From: Arenibacter echinorum
Lineage (GTDB): Bacteria; Bacteroidota; Bacteroidia; Flavobacteriales; Flavobacteriaceae
Reading direction: 5' to 3'
Assembly: GCF_003259375.1 (NCBI RefSeq)
Contig: NZ_QLLN01000002.1
Location: forward strand, 496,001-560,000
Length of the DNA stretch: 64,000 nucleotides
The notes below the pieces were generated by a model. It made no database searches. It was given only the letters and a program-made list of their open reading frames with translations, and was not told where the DNA came from. Positions 45,931 through 54,487 of this stretch are shown one piece after another; the first letter of the stretch is position 1; the number at the start of each line of letters is the position of its first letter. The position numbers and the translations under genes are program-made.

Positions 45931-47133
45931 TCAGTCCTTAAAAACAGGGGTTTTGGCAAGCTCTATCAATCCATCCTTAGGTTCCTTGAGATAACGATTG
46001 GAGCGTAAATATCTATTAAGGTTGTACTCGTCAAAATTTGGGGCATCTTTGTCCACACTGCTTATATGTACTCTTCCGGCAGAATGGATGAATTCGTTAT
46101 TACCTATCCACATCCCTACATGGATGACACGTTCCTTGGTGGTATCTGTTGCCGGTTTTCCAAAAAACAATAAATCTCCCGGCTCCAACTTATCAAAATC
46201 CTTAACCGCATCTATCTCCTTGCCCGTATGTATTTGCTGGGAAGCGTCCCTTGGTAAAACAATGCCGTTTAAAAAATAAATAGTTTTGGTAAAACCACTA
46301 CAGTCTACTCCTTTGGTAGAGGTACCCCCCCATAAATATGGTACGCCCATTAAAGTTTTGGAAGTATTTACCAAGGATTCCTGACCGGGATCCAATGCCG
46401 CCAACCAAGATTCATAATTCATAGATTCTGTTTTGGTAACATAAGCCTTTCTTCCATCTGGAAAAGCCACATAATAAAAATCCTTTTCTTCTCCTATTCG
46501 TTCCAAAACACCTCCTGCAACCATATCGGAAATAACTTGGCTATCTTTATTAGGTTCGGTGTAAGAATGACCTATAGTATTGGTGTATATAACTTTAGGA
46601 GTAGATTTCCACTGCGTAAACTTTTCTTTTGATAATGGCTTTATACCTCCCCTATCTACCCAGGACAAATATTTATCCGGAGTCTGAATCAAATACCAGT
46701 CATCTTCTTCCTTAAAAATCTTCACAGGAGTCCCCAAAGTAGCCTGGGTAACCAATTCCGATGAATGTGCCGGTTTACCACGTAAATTGGCTACGGATAT
46801 CGTAATAAGACCTTGGGTAAAACCATTTAAATTGGATCTAGGCAATAATTGAATGCTATCTATATAGGTTATTTTTTGCTCATCCAGCTTTTGCTTAAAG
46901 CTGGCAACGGCCTCGGGTAGGTTGGACTCTCCCTTTAGAATAGTTTCATTACCCTTCCTAACATATTCCATATCAAACAGGGCTACCCTTTTGTCCGGGG
47001 CAAATTCCTGTTTTACGTCTTCAATTATTGTATTGATGGTAAGCTCATCCTTATCAACCTTTTGTTCACAGGATATGAATAGAATAACTAATGTAATTAG
47101 TATAAAGTTTATTCCTTTTCGGCAGCGATTCAT
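45931..47133 (-). CDS. NlpC/P60 (C40) peptidoglycan endopeptidase, lipoprotein with SH3 region
   Basis: 400 residues. The lipobox FISC indicates a lipoprotein. A central part holds two SH3-like stretches (VANLRGKPAHSSELVTQA, HSYTEPNKDSQVIS), then the C40 domain from about 255. The catalytic Cys278 lies in GVDCSGF, with a His in VIHVGMWIGN and a second His in EFIHSAG. The enzyme cleaves gamma-D-glutamyl-diamino-acid bonds in peptidoglycan stem peptides. It converges on the lactonase gene with only seven bases between. The 343 bases upstream (47134-47476) show no gene. Confidence 0.92.
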   Translation of the reverse strand: MNRCRKGINFILITLVILFISCEQKVDKDELTINTIIEDVKQEFAPDKRVALFDMEYVRKGNETILKGESNLPEAVASFKQKLDEQKITYIDSIQLLPRSNLNGFTQGLITISVANLRGKPAHSSELVTQATLGTPVKIFKEEDDWYLIQTPDKYLSWVDRGGIKPLSKEKFTQWKSTPKVIYTNTIGHSYTEPNKDSQVISDMVAGGVLERIGEEKDFYYVAFPDGRKAYVTKTESMNYESWLAALDPGQESLVNTSKTLMGVPYLWGGTSTKGVDCSGFTKTIYFLNGIVLPRDASQQIHTGKEIDAVKDFDKLEPGDLLFFGKPATDTTKERVIHVGMWIGNNEFIHSAGRVHISSVDKDAPNFDEYNLNRYLRSNRYLKEPKDGLIELAKTPVFKD

Positions 47134-47476
47134 TAAAAAAATCTATGATTGTTAATACAAAATCTTATTTGGAACTTGGAAAATTATAAAAATTTAAGGA
47201 ATACGGGGCAGCGCAGTTACAAAATTTAATTTATTCCCCGGTTTTTAGGTACTGGTATCTCAAAAGAAATCTAATAAAACATAGTGCAACAAAATGGGGA
47301 CCTTACTCAAATTACTATTCCCTATACCAATTAAAACATCCACATTAAATGGCAATTATCTTGAATTAAATTAGATTCGTTTCCTTAATGTCCACTAATT
47401 TGTTAAAATACACTTAAATAACTGTTAATCAGCGTATTTATTTGCTTTTAATCGAATTTTTTTATACATTACAATT

Positions 47477-47851
47477 ATGATAAAAATTGAAAAATCAGCA
47501 AACGAGGAGTTCCTAAAGAAGTCCATTTCCCACTTGGAAGCGCACGGTTTTGAAAAAATCAAGGCGGATATTGAAGGTTATGATTGTCCAAAATCCTATT
47601 TAAAAAGAGGCAGCGACACCAAAATTACCCCGGATATTGTAGCCTTGAAAAATGGCAAAAAATATTATTTCGAGATTAGTTTAAAATCCGAAAGACCATT
47701 ATTATTGAAATCCAAATGGTTGTTTTTGGATACCTTAAGCCGAATGAATTCCAATCGTTTCAAAATTATCACCACTAAAGGACACTATAAATTTACCGAT
47801 AATATGTTGGAGGATATCAATTTAAGTGATAAAACACCTATCAAAATATAA
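47477..47851 (+). CDS. Small conserved-looking protein with PD-(D/E)XK-like motif
   Basis: 124 residues, no signal peptide or membrane helix. An N-terminal helix (EEFLKKSISHLEAHGF) precedes a core with TPDIVALKNGKKYYFEISLKS (Pro-Asp, then Glu about 13 residues on, then Lys). That pattern resembles the active-site arrangement of PD-(D/E)XK nuclease-fold proteins, but the final motif reads E-I-S instead of E-x-K, so activity is doubtful. C-terminal LNLSDKTPIKI-like end is basic. A perfect terminator follows. I do not recognise the family with certainty. Confidence 0.6.
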   Translation: MIKIEKSANEEFLKKSISHLEAHGFEKIKADIEGYDCPKSYLKRGSDTKITPDIVALKNGKKYYFEISLKSERPLLLKSKWLFLDTLSRMNSNRFKIITTKGHYKFTDNMLEDINLSDKTPIKI

Positions 47852-47878
47852 ATTAGAATACTAATAATATATACACTG

Positions 47879-47907
47879 AGAGCTGTAAAATACAGCTCTT
47901 TTTTTAT
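47879..47907 (+). terminator. Rho-independent terminator
   Basis: AGAGCTGTA and TACAGCTCT form a 9-base-pair stem around a short A-rich loop, followed by seven T residues. It lies 28 bases after the stop of the small nuclease-like gene and also faces the end of the elaA-like gene. Confidence 0.85.
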
Positions 47908-47948
47908 GGTTTAAATTTCGCAAAATAAAGGATTTATACTCAATAAGG

Positions 47949-48389
47949 CTATTCCTTGATCATTCCAACATGGGGTATACCATCCTCCAAATACTCTTCA
48001 CCAACTACCTTAAACCCAAGGGAAGTGTAAAACTTGGTCAAATATTTCTGGGCAGAAATATGTATGAGAGTAGTTCCAAAATTTTTAAATATTGTTTCTA
48101 TGGATGCCTCCATTATTTCCAAGCCATATCCATATTGACGTTCAGATTTTCGTACCACGACCCTACCAATACTTGCCTCCTTAAAGTAGTCCCCTTGTTT
48201 AAAAACTCTGGTATAAGCTACAATTTTATTGTTCTTATACCCAATTATATGAAGGGCAAGCTGATCTTTATAGTCTATATCCTGGTACACACAATCTTGT
48301 TCCACTACAAATACTTCACTACGCAATTGTAGCACATCATATAACTGCTGTATATCAAGTTCCTGGAATCTTTTTATTTCAGTTCTCAT
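47949..48389 (-). CDS. ElaA-like GNAT N-acetyltransferase
   Basis: 146 residues. N-terminal LQLRSEVFVVEQDCVYQDID is the conserved ElaA-type start, followed by IGRVVVRKSERQYGYGLEIM with the acetyl-CoA pyrophosphate loop (RxxGxG-like), and a C-terminal FYTSLGFKVVGEEYLEDGIPH. The acceptor of the acetyl group is unknown. It is a single cytoplasmic gene with 172 bases to rpiB upstream. Confidence 0.88.
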   Translation of the reverse strand: MRTEIKRFQELDIQQLYDVLQLRSEVFVVEQDCVYQDIDYKDQLALHIIGYKNNKIVAYTRVFKQGDYFKEASIGRVVVRKSERQYGYGLEIMEASIETIFKNFGTTLIHISAQKYLTKFYTSLGFKVVGEEYLEDGIPHVGMIKE

Positions 48390-48561
48390 ACTTTATATAT
48401 CAACAATAATATAAGTAGCCTTCAATTTTAAAAAATTAGATAGTTTAATCAACAGCTAAATTTCGGGATTACAAAATACAGCCTCATCATTTATTTAAGA
48501 ACCCGGAAAAAAGAATGCTACATAATACACCCTATAACTATTTGGTAATGAAGTAATTATT

Positions 48562-48993
48562 TTAATTACAGGGAATTTTCTCTATTCTTCTTTCATGGCG
48601 ACCACCTTCAAAAGAAGTGTTCAAAAATGTTTTCACCATTTCCAATGCCTGTGGTAAGGAAATAAATCTGGCAGGCAAACTTAATATATTGGCATCATTA
48701 TGCTCCTTGGCCAATTTTACTATTTCGATTGTCCAACATAAAGCGGCCCTAATTTTTTGATGTTTGTTGGCTGTCATTGATACTCCATTGCCACTGCCAC
48801 AAATAATAATACCCAAATCTGCATTTCCTTCCTCCACTTCAATGGCTACAGGATGTACAAAATCCGCATAATCAACACTGTCAGATCCATCGGTACCATG
48901 ATTTATTACTTCTATACCCATAGATTTCAACAATCCAATAATGGCAAGTTTATATTCAGTACCAGCATGATCATTACCAATTGCTATTTTCAT
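48562..48993 (-). CDS. rpiB: Ribose-5-phosphate isomerase B
   Basis: 143 residues of the RpiB/LacAB family: IGNDHAGTEYKLAII at the start (phosphate and base residues), VDYADFVHPVA, the IICGSGNGVSMTANK loop with the catalytic Cys, and GGRHERRIEKI at the end. It interconverts ribose-5-phosphate and ribulose-5-phosphate in the pentose phosphate pathway. The length is normal. It is transcribed divergently from rnr across a 650-base AT-rich gap. Confidence 0.95.
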   Translation of the reverse strand: MKIAIGNDHAGTEYKLAIIGLLKSMGIEVINHGTDGSDSVDYADFVHPVAIEVEEGNADLGIIICGSGNGVSMTANKHQKIRAALCWTIEIVKLAKEHNDANILSLPARFISLPQALEMVKTFLNTSFEGGRHERRIEKIPCN

Positions 48994-49648
48994 TGTTCAA
49001 GGATGGTTATTAATGAATTAAGTAAAATAAAAATTATACCAAATAAGTAGTTCTATTCACACAAATGTACAAATACCTATGGTTTCACCACAGAAACTGG
49101 GTTATTAACAACATAAATTTTAATAAAACCGAAAAGCATTGTTATTTAGTCGTTTAGTGATAATTACTCATTGTTAACAAACTACTTATAAAAAGTAAAT
49201 ATTAAATTTTTATTATCCGCCTTAATTTTGCTTTACAAAATGTTATCGTAAAAGAATAATTTACTTCTTACATTCTTATAGAAAGATATTAAATAATTAA
49301 TAGAAGTAATTAACACTCGCGTAACATTAACTTTTCAATAATTTTATGTTCATATGGGTTGTCAACAAATATTAATAACCCATTTAAAGGCTTGATTTAT
49401 AATCTTTACTCTCTGTATAAATTGTCAATAAACTTATTTAATGGTTTAAAGCAAGTTTAAAGGTAAATATTTATATCCACTATAAACAAGCCATCATAAT
49501 CACCATTTTATTTTAAATTTTAGAAAAAAGAAAACATATATATAATATAAATGTTGATAACAATATTTATTAAAGAAGAAGGAAACTTAAAATTGGAATC
49601 TAAAGACAATGGATTATAATTCGTAATTTTCCAAAAATAAAAGTGTTA
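48994..49648. other. Long AT-rich gene-free interval between rpiB and rnr
   Basis: About 650 bases with no plausible gene on either strand; frames are short and broken. The sequence is visibly richer in A and T than its surroundings and contains several GTTAAC/TTAATAAC-like and TGTTGATAAC words. A -7-like box for rpiB lies at its left end. It may hold the long leader or promoters of rnr or an unrecognised small RNA. Confidence 0.5.
49062..49069 (-). promoter_or_regulatory. Candidate -7 box of rpiB promoter
   Basis: On the minus strand TACATTTG fits TAnnTTTG exactly, about 69 bases before the rpiB start. A convincing -33 element at the right distance is not seen. Confidence 0.35.
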
Positions 49649-51838
49649 ATGTCAAAGAATAACAAGAGAAACAAAAATCAAAGAAAAAACGAAATAACCA
49701 GAGGTATTTTTACGGTTCTTGAAAAAGAGCCGGAAAAATCTTTTAATTATAAGCAAATTGCTGCTAAAATAGGAGTTGTAGAGGCAAATGATAGAAACAC
49801 TCTGATCAAGAGATTGGTGGAATTAAAAGAAAAGAAAAGAATATTGGAAGAAGGAAGAGGTTCGTACAAAGCTGTAGCTTCTACTAAGACGTACCATACC
49901 GGTACCGTAGATATTACAGGAAGAGGAAATGCTTACATTGTAGTTGAAGGTTTGGATGATGATGTTTTTGTTCCGTTCAATAAATTAAAAAAAGCTTTTC
50001 ACAGAGATGTTGTAGAAGTATATATTTTTCCTAGAAGAAAAGGAAAAAAATTAGAAGGGGAAATTACAAAAGTCGTTTCACGTGATAAGACTTCTTTTGT
50101 TGGTATCGTAGATATGCAAAAGGATTTTGCTTTTGTGCGCCCTACAGATTACAGAATGTATACGGATATTTTCGTAGCAAAGAATAAATATTCAACGGCC
50201 GAGGATGGAGACAAGGTAATTGTAGAAATAAATGAATGGCCAGATAATGCGGATTCTCCTTTTGGAACCATAACTCAAGTATTGGGGAAACCAGGGGAAC
50301 ATAATACAGAAATACATTCTATATTAGCCCAATATGGTTTGCCATATGAGTTTCCAGTGGAAGTAGATATGTTTGCCAATACATTGGATACCAGTATAAA
50401 ACAGGAAGAAATAGCTAAAAGAAGGGATCTTAGGGAAACTTTGACTTTTACTATTGATCCCAAGGATGCCAAAGATTTTGATGATGCCCTTTCCTTTAGG
50501 ATATTGGAAAATGGTAATTATGAAATTGGAATTCATATTGCAGATGTGTCCCATTATTTAATACCGGATACTATCCTTGATGATGAAGCCTATGATAGGG
50601 CAACTTCTGTTTATTTGGTGGACCGTGTTGTACCCATGTTACCAGAGGTATTATCCAATAACGCCTGTTCCCTTCGTCCTAATGAGGAAAAATATACCTT
50701 TTCTGCCATTTTTGAAATTGATGGAAAAGCGGCTATAAAGAATGAATGGTTTGGACGTACCGTAATTAATTCCGATCAGAGATTTGCCTATGAAGAGGCA
50801 CAACATATTATAGAGACCGGGAAAGGTTCAATTCCTTTGGAGATATCCATAAGGGACGGTGCTTATACTGTTAGCGATGAGGTTGTTGATGCTACTTTGA
50901 CCATGGACCGACTTGCCAAGATAATGAGGGATAAACGTATGCAACAGGGAGCCATATCTTTCGATAAAATTGAGGTACGTTTTAATCTTAACGAAAAAAT
51001 GGAACCTGAAGGAGTTTATTTTAAGGAATCCAAGGATGCCAATAAGCTTATAGAGGAGTTTATGCTACTGGCCAATAGAAGGGTGGCACAATTTATAGGA
51101 AAGCAAAAACCGGTTAAGCCTTTTGTTTATAGGGTACATGATGAGCCTAATGAGGATAAATTAATGGCTCTTAACGGGATAATATCACGTTTTGGACATA
51201 AGCTGGACTTTAAGGATAAAAAGTCTATAAGTAATTCCTTGAACCAACTATTGGAGGATGTAAAAGGGAAAAAGGAACAGAACCTAGTGGATACTCTGGC
51301 CATACGAAGTATGAGCAAGGCAATTTACACAGTGGACAATATTGGTCATTATGGTTTGGCCTTTGATTATTATACGCATTTTACCTCGCCAATTAGAAGG
51401 TACCCGGATGTAATGGTACATAGGTTATTACAGCATTATTTGGACGGGGGGGAAACTCCAAAGGCAGAACCTTATGAAATAAAATGTAAGCATTCTTCTG
51501 ATATGGAAAGTTTGGCTGCAAATGCAGAGCGCGATTCCATAAAATATATGCAGATAAAATTTATGGAAGATCACCAGGATCAAGAGTTTGTAGGTGTAAT
51601 TTCCGGGGTTACCGAATGGGGACTTTATGTAGAGATCATTGAGAATAAGTGCGAAGGAATGGTGAGAATTAGGGATATAAAGGATGATTATTATACCTTT
51701 GACGAAAAGGAGTACGCTATAGTTGGTGAAAAAACCAAGAAAACCTATCAATTGGGAGATGAAGTTATTGTAATGGTTAAGAGTACAGATTTAATAAAGC
51801 GCCATTTGGATTTTTCCTTAATTGGAAAAAACGCCTAA
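49649..51838 (+). CDS. rnr: Ribonuclease R
   Basis: 729 residues from the ATG at 49649; a GTG two codons earlier is possible. A lysine-rich N-terminus, a winged-helix/cold-shock region (about 60-220) with IFVAKNKYSTAEDGDKVIV, and the RNB catalytic domain with DPKDAKDFDDALS (about 269-282) that carries the metal-binding aspartates. YTHFTSPIRRYPD is the late RNB motif. A C-terminal S1 domain (FVGVISGVTEWGLYVEI) closes the protein. It is a 3'-to-5' exoribonuclease that degrades structured RNA. The long AT-rich leader upstream could allow post-transcriptional control. Confidence 0.96.
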   Translation: MSKNNKRNKNQRKNEITRGIFTVLEKEPEKSFNYKQIAAKIGVVEANDRNTLIKRLVELKEKKRILEEGRGSYKAVASTKTYHTGTVDITGRGNAYIVVEGLDDDVFVPFNKLKKAFHRDVVEVYIFPRRKGKKLEGEITKVVSRDKTSFVGIVDMQKDFAFVRPTDYRMYTDIFVAKNKYSTAEDGDKVIVEINEWPDNADSPFGTITQVLGKPGEHNTEIHSILAQYGLPYEFPVEVDMFANTLDTSIKQEEIAKRRDLRETLTFTIDPKDAKDFDDALSFRILENGNYEIGIHIADVSHYLIPDTILDDEAYDRATSVYLVDRVVPMLPEVLSNNACSLRPNEEKYTFSAIFEIDGKAAIKNEWFGRTVINSDQRFAYEEAQHIIETGKGSIPLEISIRDGAYTVSDEVVDATLTMDRLAKIMRDKRMQQGAISFDKIEVRFNLNEKMEPEGVYFKESKDANKLIEEFMLLANRRVAQFIGKQKPVKPFVYRVHDEPNEDKLMALNGIISRFGHKLDFKDKKSISNSLNQLLEDVKGKKEQNLVDTLAIRSMSKAIYTVDNIGHYGLAFDYYTHFTSPIRRYPDVMVHRLLQHYLDGGETPKAEPYEIKCKHSSDMESLAANAERDSIKYMQIKFMEDHQDQEFVGVISGVTEWGLYVEIIENKCEGMVRIRDIKDDYYTFDEKEYAIVGEKTKKTYQLGDEVIVMVKSTDLIKRHLDFSLIGKNA

Positions 51839-51949
51839 ATTTTTGTTTTGGAACGGAATTTGTTTAACTCAAGGAGGTAACTCTATAAGTTTAAAAAAAA
51901 GTGTTGCCATTGCATAAATGTGTTTTACGGATTTAGTCCGCAAAAAATG

Positions 51950-51979
51950 TTTATTGGTTAATTATAATTAGCCAATAAA
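51950..51979. repeat. Inverted repeat after rnr
   Basis: TTTATTGG and CCAATAAA flank an AT-rich near-palindromic centre of 14 bases, giving a hairpin of up to about 14 base pairs with one mismatch. It lies 110 bases after rnr and 17 before the DUF2807 gene. No T-run follows, so it could be an operator or a weak terminator. Confidence 0.4.
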
Positions 51980-51995
51980 CTATAGCTCTAAGAAA

Positions 51996-52679
51996 ATGGA
52001 TCAGAAATTAATAGTAATGCTTTTGTTACTGGTTGCCACCCAATCACTGAGGTCGCAAAATGAAAAGGTAACTCAGAATTTACAACCGTTCAAAGAAGTT
52101 AAGGCTTTTGATGGATTGTCCGTGAACCTTATAAAATCCGATGTTAACAAGGCTGTGATTACTGGTGCCAATACTGGCAATGTTGCTATTGTAAACAATG
52201 ATGGAGTGCTTAAGATTAGAATGGAAGTAACTAAACTATTCAGCGGCTATAGAACTTTCGTGGATGTCCATTATACTGAAAAACTTGTTGTTATTGATAC
52301 TAATGAGGATGCGAGGATTTCTTCCAAAGAGCCTATAAGACAGGATATTTTGGAATTAAAGGCTCAGGAAGGTGGAGAGTTGATCATCAGTGCCCAAGTA
52401 GACCAAATGCTTATAAAAAGTGTTACTGGAGGAATTATTTCTGCTTCGGGTTCTTCCAATATTCAAGATGTTCAAATAAATACAGGAGGTGTCTACAAGG
52501 GTAAGGATTTCAAAACTAAATTTAGTACAATCAATGTAAATGCTGGTTCTAGGGCAGAAGTGTTTGCAAGTGATTATGTAAAGGCCGCAGTAAAGGCTGG
52601 TGGAGAGGTTATGGTTTATGGCAATCCTGCCAAAATGGAAGAAAAAACGGTTTTTGGAGGAAAGATTACCAGAATGTAA
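51996..52679 (+). CDS. Head GIN domain (DUF2807) secreted protein
   Basis: 227 residues with a signal peptide (about 1-20, ending LRSQ). The body is a regular succession of beta strands with the DUF2807 signature: QNLQPFKEVKAFDGLSVNLIK, then DVHYTEKLVVIDTNEDARI, then repeated asparagine/glycine turns (ASGSSNIQDVQINTGGV) and KAGGEVMVYGNP. The family probably forms a beta-helix at the cell surface; a precise function is not known. It is 13 bases ahead of the LysE-type gene. Confidence 0.85.
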   Translation: MDQKLIVMLLLLVATQSLRSQNEKVTQNLQPFKEVKAFDGLSVNLIKSDVNKAVITGANTGNVAIVNNDGVLKIRMEVTKLFSGYRTFVDVHYTEKLVVIDTNEDARISSKEPIRQDILELKAQEGGELIISAQVDQMLIKSVTGGIISASGSSNIQDVQINTGGVYKGKDFKTKFSTINVNAGSRAEVFASDYVKAAVKAGGEVMVYGNPAKMEEKTVFGGKITRM

Positions 52680-52692
52680 GTAATAAAATTTT

Positions 52693-53355
52693 ATGATCGA
52701 GGATATTCAGGCAGCTATTCCATTAGGCTTATTGTTGAGCTTTATGATAGGGCCTGTTTTTTTTGTACTTCTCGAAACCAGTGCTATTAAAGGATTTAGG
52801 GCCGCACTGTGTTTTGATGTTGGTGTAATTGTTGCCGACGTTGTTTTTATTTCTTTAGCCTATTTTAGCAGTTTTCAGTTGTTGGAAAATCTTAGCAATC
52901 ATCCTGGACTTTATGTTTTTGGAGGTACCATTTTATTGGTTTATGGGCTCACCAATGTATTTAAGAAAGAGTCTGTTAAACATGAAACCAAAATAAGGAT
53001 AACGAAAGGTGATTATTTAAGTTTGTGTGTCAAGGGATTCTTGCTGAACTTTATAAATATTGGCGTTTTGGTATTTTGGTTGGGTATTATTATTGTTGTA
53101 GGGCCTAGTCTGGATAATGATCCCAAGAGAATAATACTTTTCTTCTCCGCTATGATCGGGGCCTATTTTGTTACTGATATCTTTAAAATATTATTGGCCA
53201 AACAATTGCGTAAAAAATTAACCAAAAGGCGAATTCTTTTGGTTAAAAAAGGCATTGGGATAGTCCTTGTTATTTGTGGATTGGTTTTGATAATAAAAGG
53301 CTTTCTCCCCAAAGATCAATTAAATATAGAAAAGGGAATAGAACTTATAAAGTAG
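52693..53355 (+). CDS. LysE family translocator
   Basis: 220 residues with six membrane segments. The N-terminal IPLGLLLSFMIGPVFFVLLETSAIKGFRAAL is the classic LysE/RhtB start, including the SxxxGP motif. The family exports amino acids or related small molecules across the inner membrane. The cargo is unknown. The short gap to the DUF2807 gene suggests a shared transcript. Confidence 0.88.
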   Translation: MIEDIQAAIPLGLLLSFMIGPVFFVLLETSAIKGFRAALCFDVGVIVADVVFISLAYFSSFQLLENLSNHPGLYVFGGTILLVYGLTNVFKKESVKHETKIRITKGDYLSLCVKGFLLNFINIGVLVFWLGIIIVVGPSLDNDPKRIILFFSAMIGAYFVTDIFKILLAKQLRKKLTKRRILLVKKGIGIVLVICGLVLIIKGFLPKDQLNIEKGIELIK

Positions 53356-53557
53356 TAAAATAAAGATACTTAGAAGTGAGTATTGAGAATCTAGACCCTG
53401 AAACATAGAAGGTTGCATAACAACCTGGCCCATTTGTATAAGAGTAGATAACCTATAAAAAAATATAGGAATTTATTTACATAGACACTACGTTAAGATA
53501 AACTGTTTTTTGTCAAACAAATATAAATTGCACTCATAACCGATTAAAAAAGAAGTT

Positions 53558-53782
53558 ATGAAAATCATGTCTTGGCAAATTTTTATGATCGTATTATTGC
53601 TTGGTATTGTTTATCTCCTATACCGTGTTTTAAGGAAATGGTTTAATAAATCCAAGGTATTGATACTTTGTTTAGTCTCTTTTTCCTAATTGTTTTTATC
53701 CTGCGAGACTGAAAATGAACACGTTTTAAAATGCAATGACACGATAGGCAACAAGGAAACCTTGAACAAATTTATCTTGTAG
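53558..53782 (+). pseudogene. Small membrane-protein frame with one internal stop
   Basis: From the ATG at 53558 a 43-residue frame (MKIMSWQIFMIVLLLGIVYL, then a basic RVLRKWFNKSK) ends at a TAA (53687-53689). The same frame continues without other stops to a TAG at 53780-53782 and reads LFLSCETENEHVLKC, which looks like a lipobox followed by a mature lipoprotein. The two halves may be an old gene broken by a stop or a real 43-residue membrane peptide followed by chance sequence. No homologue is recognised. The rest of 53356-53880 appears empty. Confidence 0.35.
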
Positions 53783-53880
53783 AAATTGGGATCAAACTTT
53801 CCAATCAAGGATGAATCCCTCAATTATTGAATAAGCGCAACTAATGGTTATGATTTTAGGATGTATTTTCTTTACAGAAC

Positions 53881-53912
53881 AAAAAAACCTTCATCTGTAA
53901 AGATGAAGGTTT
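53881..53912 (-). terminator. Terminator of tRNA-Cys
   Basis: On the minus strand AAAACCTTCATC and GATGAAGGTTTT form a 12-base-pair stem with a six-base loop and a T-tract. It begins immediately after the encoded CCA of the tRNA. Confidence 0.85.
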
Positions 53913-53986
53913 TGGAGGCATCGAGCGGATTCGAACCGCTGTACAAGCTTTTGCAGAGCTCTGCCTAGCCACTCGGCCACAATGCC
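53913..53986 (-). tRNA. tRNA-Cys (GCA)
   Basis: A 74-base gene including encoded CCA. Acceptor GGCATTG pairs with CGATGCC, discriminator U73 as required for cysteine, anticodon loop CTGCAAA with GCA, and T arm AGCGGTTCGAATCCGCT. A terminator follows directly. Confidence 0.97.
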
Positions 53987-54037
53987 TTTTTGCAGTGCAA
54001 AGGTAATACTTTTTTTATGTTTCAAAAATTAAAAGCT

Positions 54038-54397
54038 TTATCTTTTGGATTTAAGTATTATGGTTACTTCTTGGACATCCCCACCAATTGGGGGGTTGAT
54101 TTTTGAGACCGCAACTTTTACTTTTTTAGCTATGGGTATTTCGACAAATATTCTATTTAGAATGCGTTGTGCCACATGTTCCAATAGTTTGGAAGGAATA
54201 GACATTTCTTCCTTTACGATATAATTTATATGTACGTAATCAACCGTTTTCGAAAGTTCATCGGTTTGTGATGCCTTTTTTAAATCGGCATCTACTTCAA
54301 CATTTACTTGGTAATTACTTCCAATAATAGTCTCTTCCTTAAGACAACCATGATTGGCATAGACTTTTATATTGCTTACCCTTACTTTCCCCAACAC
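54038..54397 (-). CDS. folB: Dihydroneopterin aldolase
   Basis: 119 residues from a GTG at 54397; the nearby ATG is out of frame. FolB features: VRVSNIKVYANHGCLKEE at the start, DYVHINYIVKEEM, LLEHVAQRIL with the conserved Glu-His, and VAVSKINPPIGGDVQEVTI with the catalytic Lys. It cleaves dihydroneopterin to 6-hydroxymethyl-dihydropterin and glycolaldehyde in folate synthesis. It is a single gene after tRNA-Cys. Confidence 0.93.
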   Translation of the reverse strand: MLGKVRVSNIKVYANHGCLKEETIIGSNYQVNVEVDADLKKASQTDELSKTVDYVHINYIVKEEMSIPSKLLEHVAQRILNRIFVEIPIAKKVKVAVSKINPPIGGDVQEVTIILKSKR

Positions 54398-54487
54398 ATT
54401 AATAATTTGTACAAAATTAAATCAATCTAAACTTAAAAGAATGGATTTTAGAAATATTTTAGGGTTGCAATTATTAAAGGCATGGTA

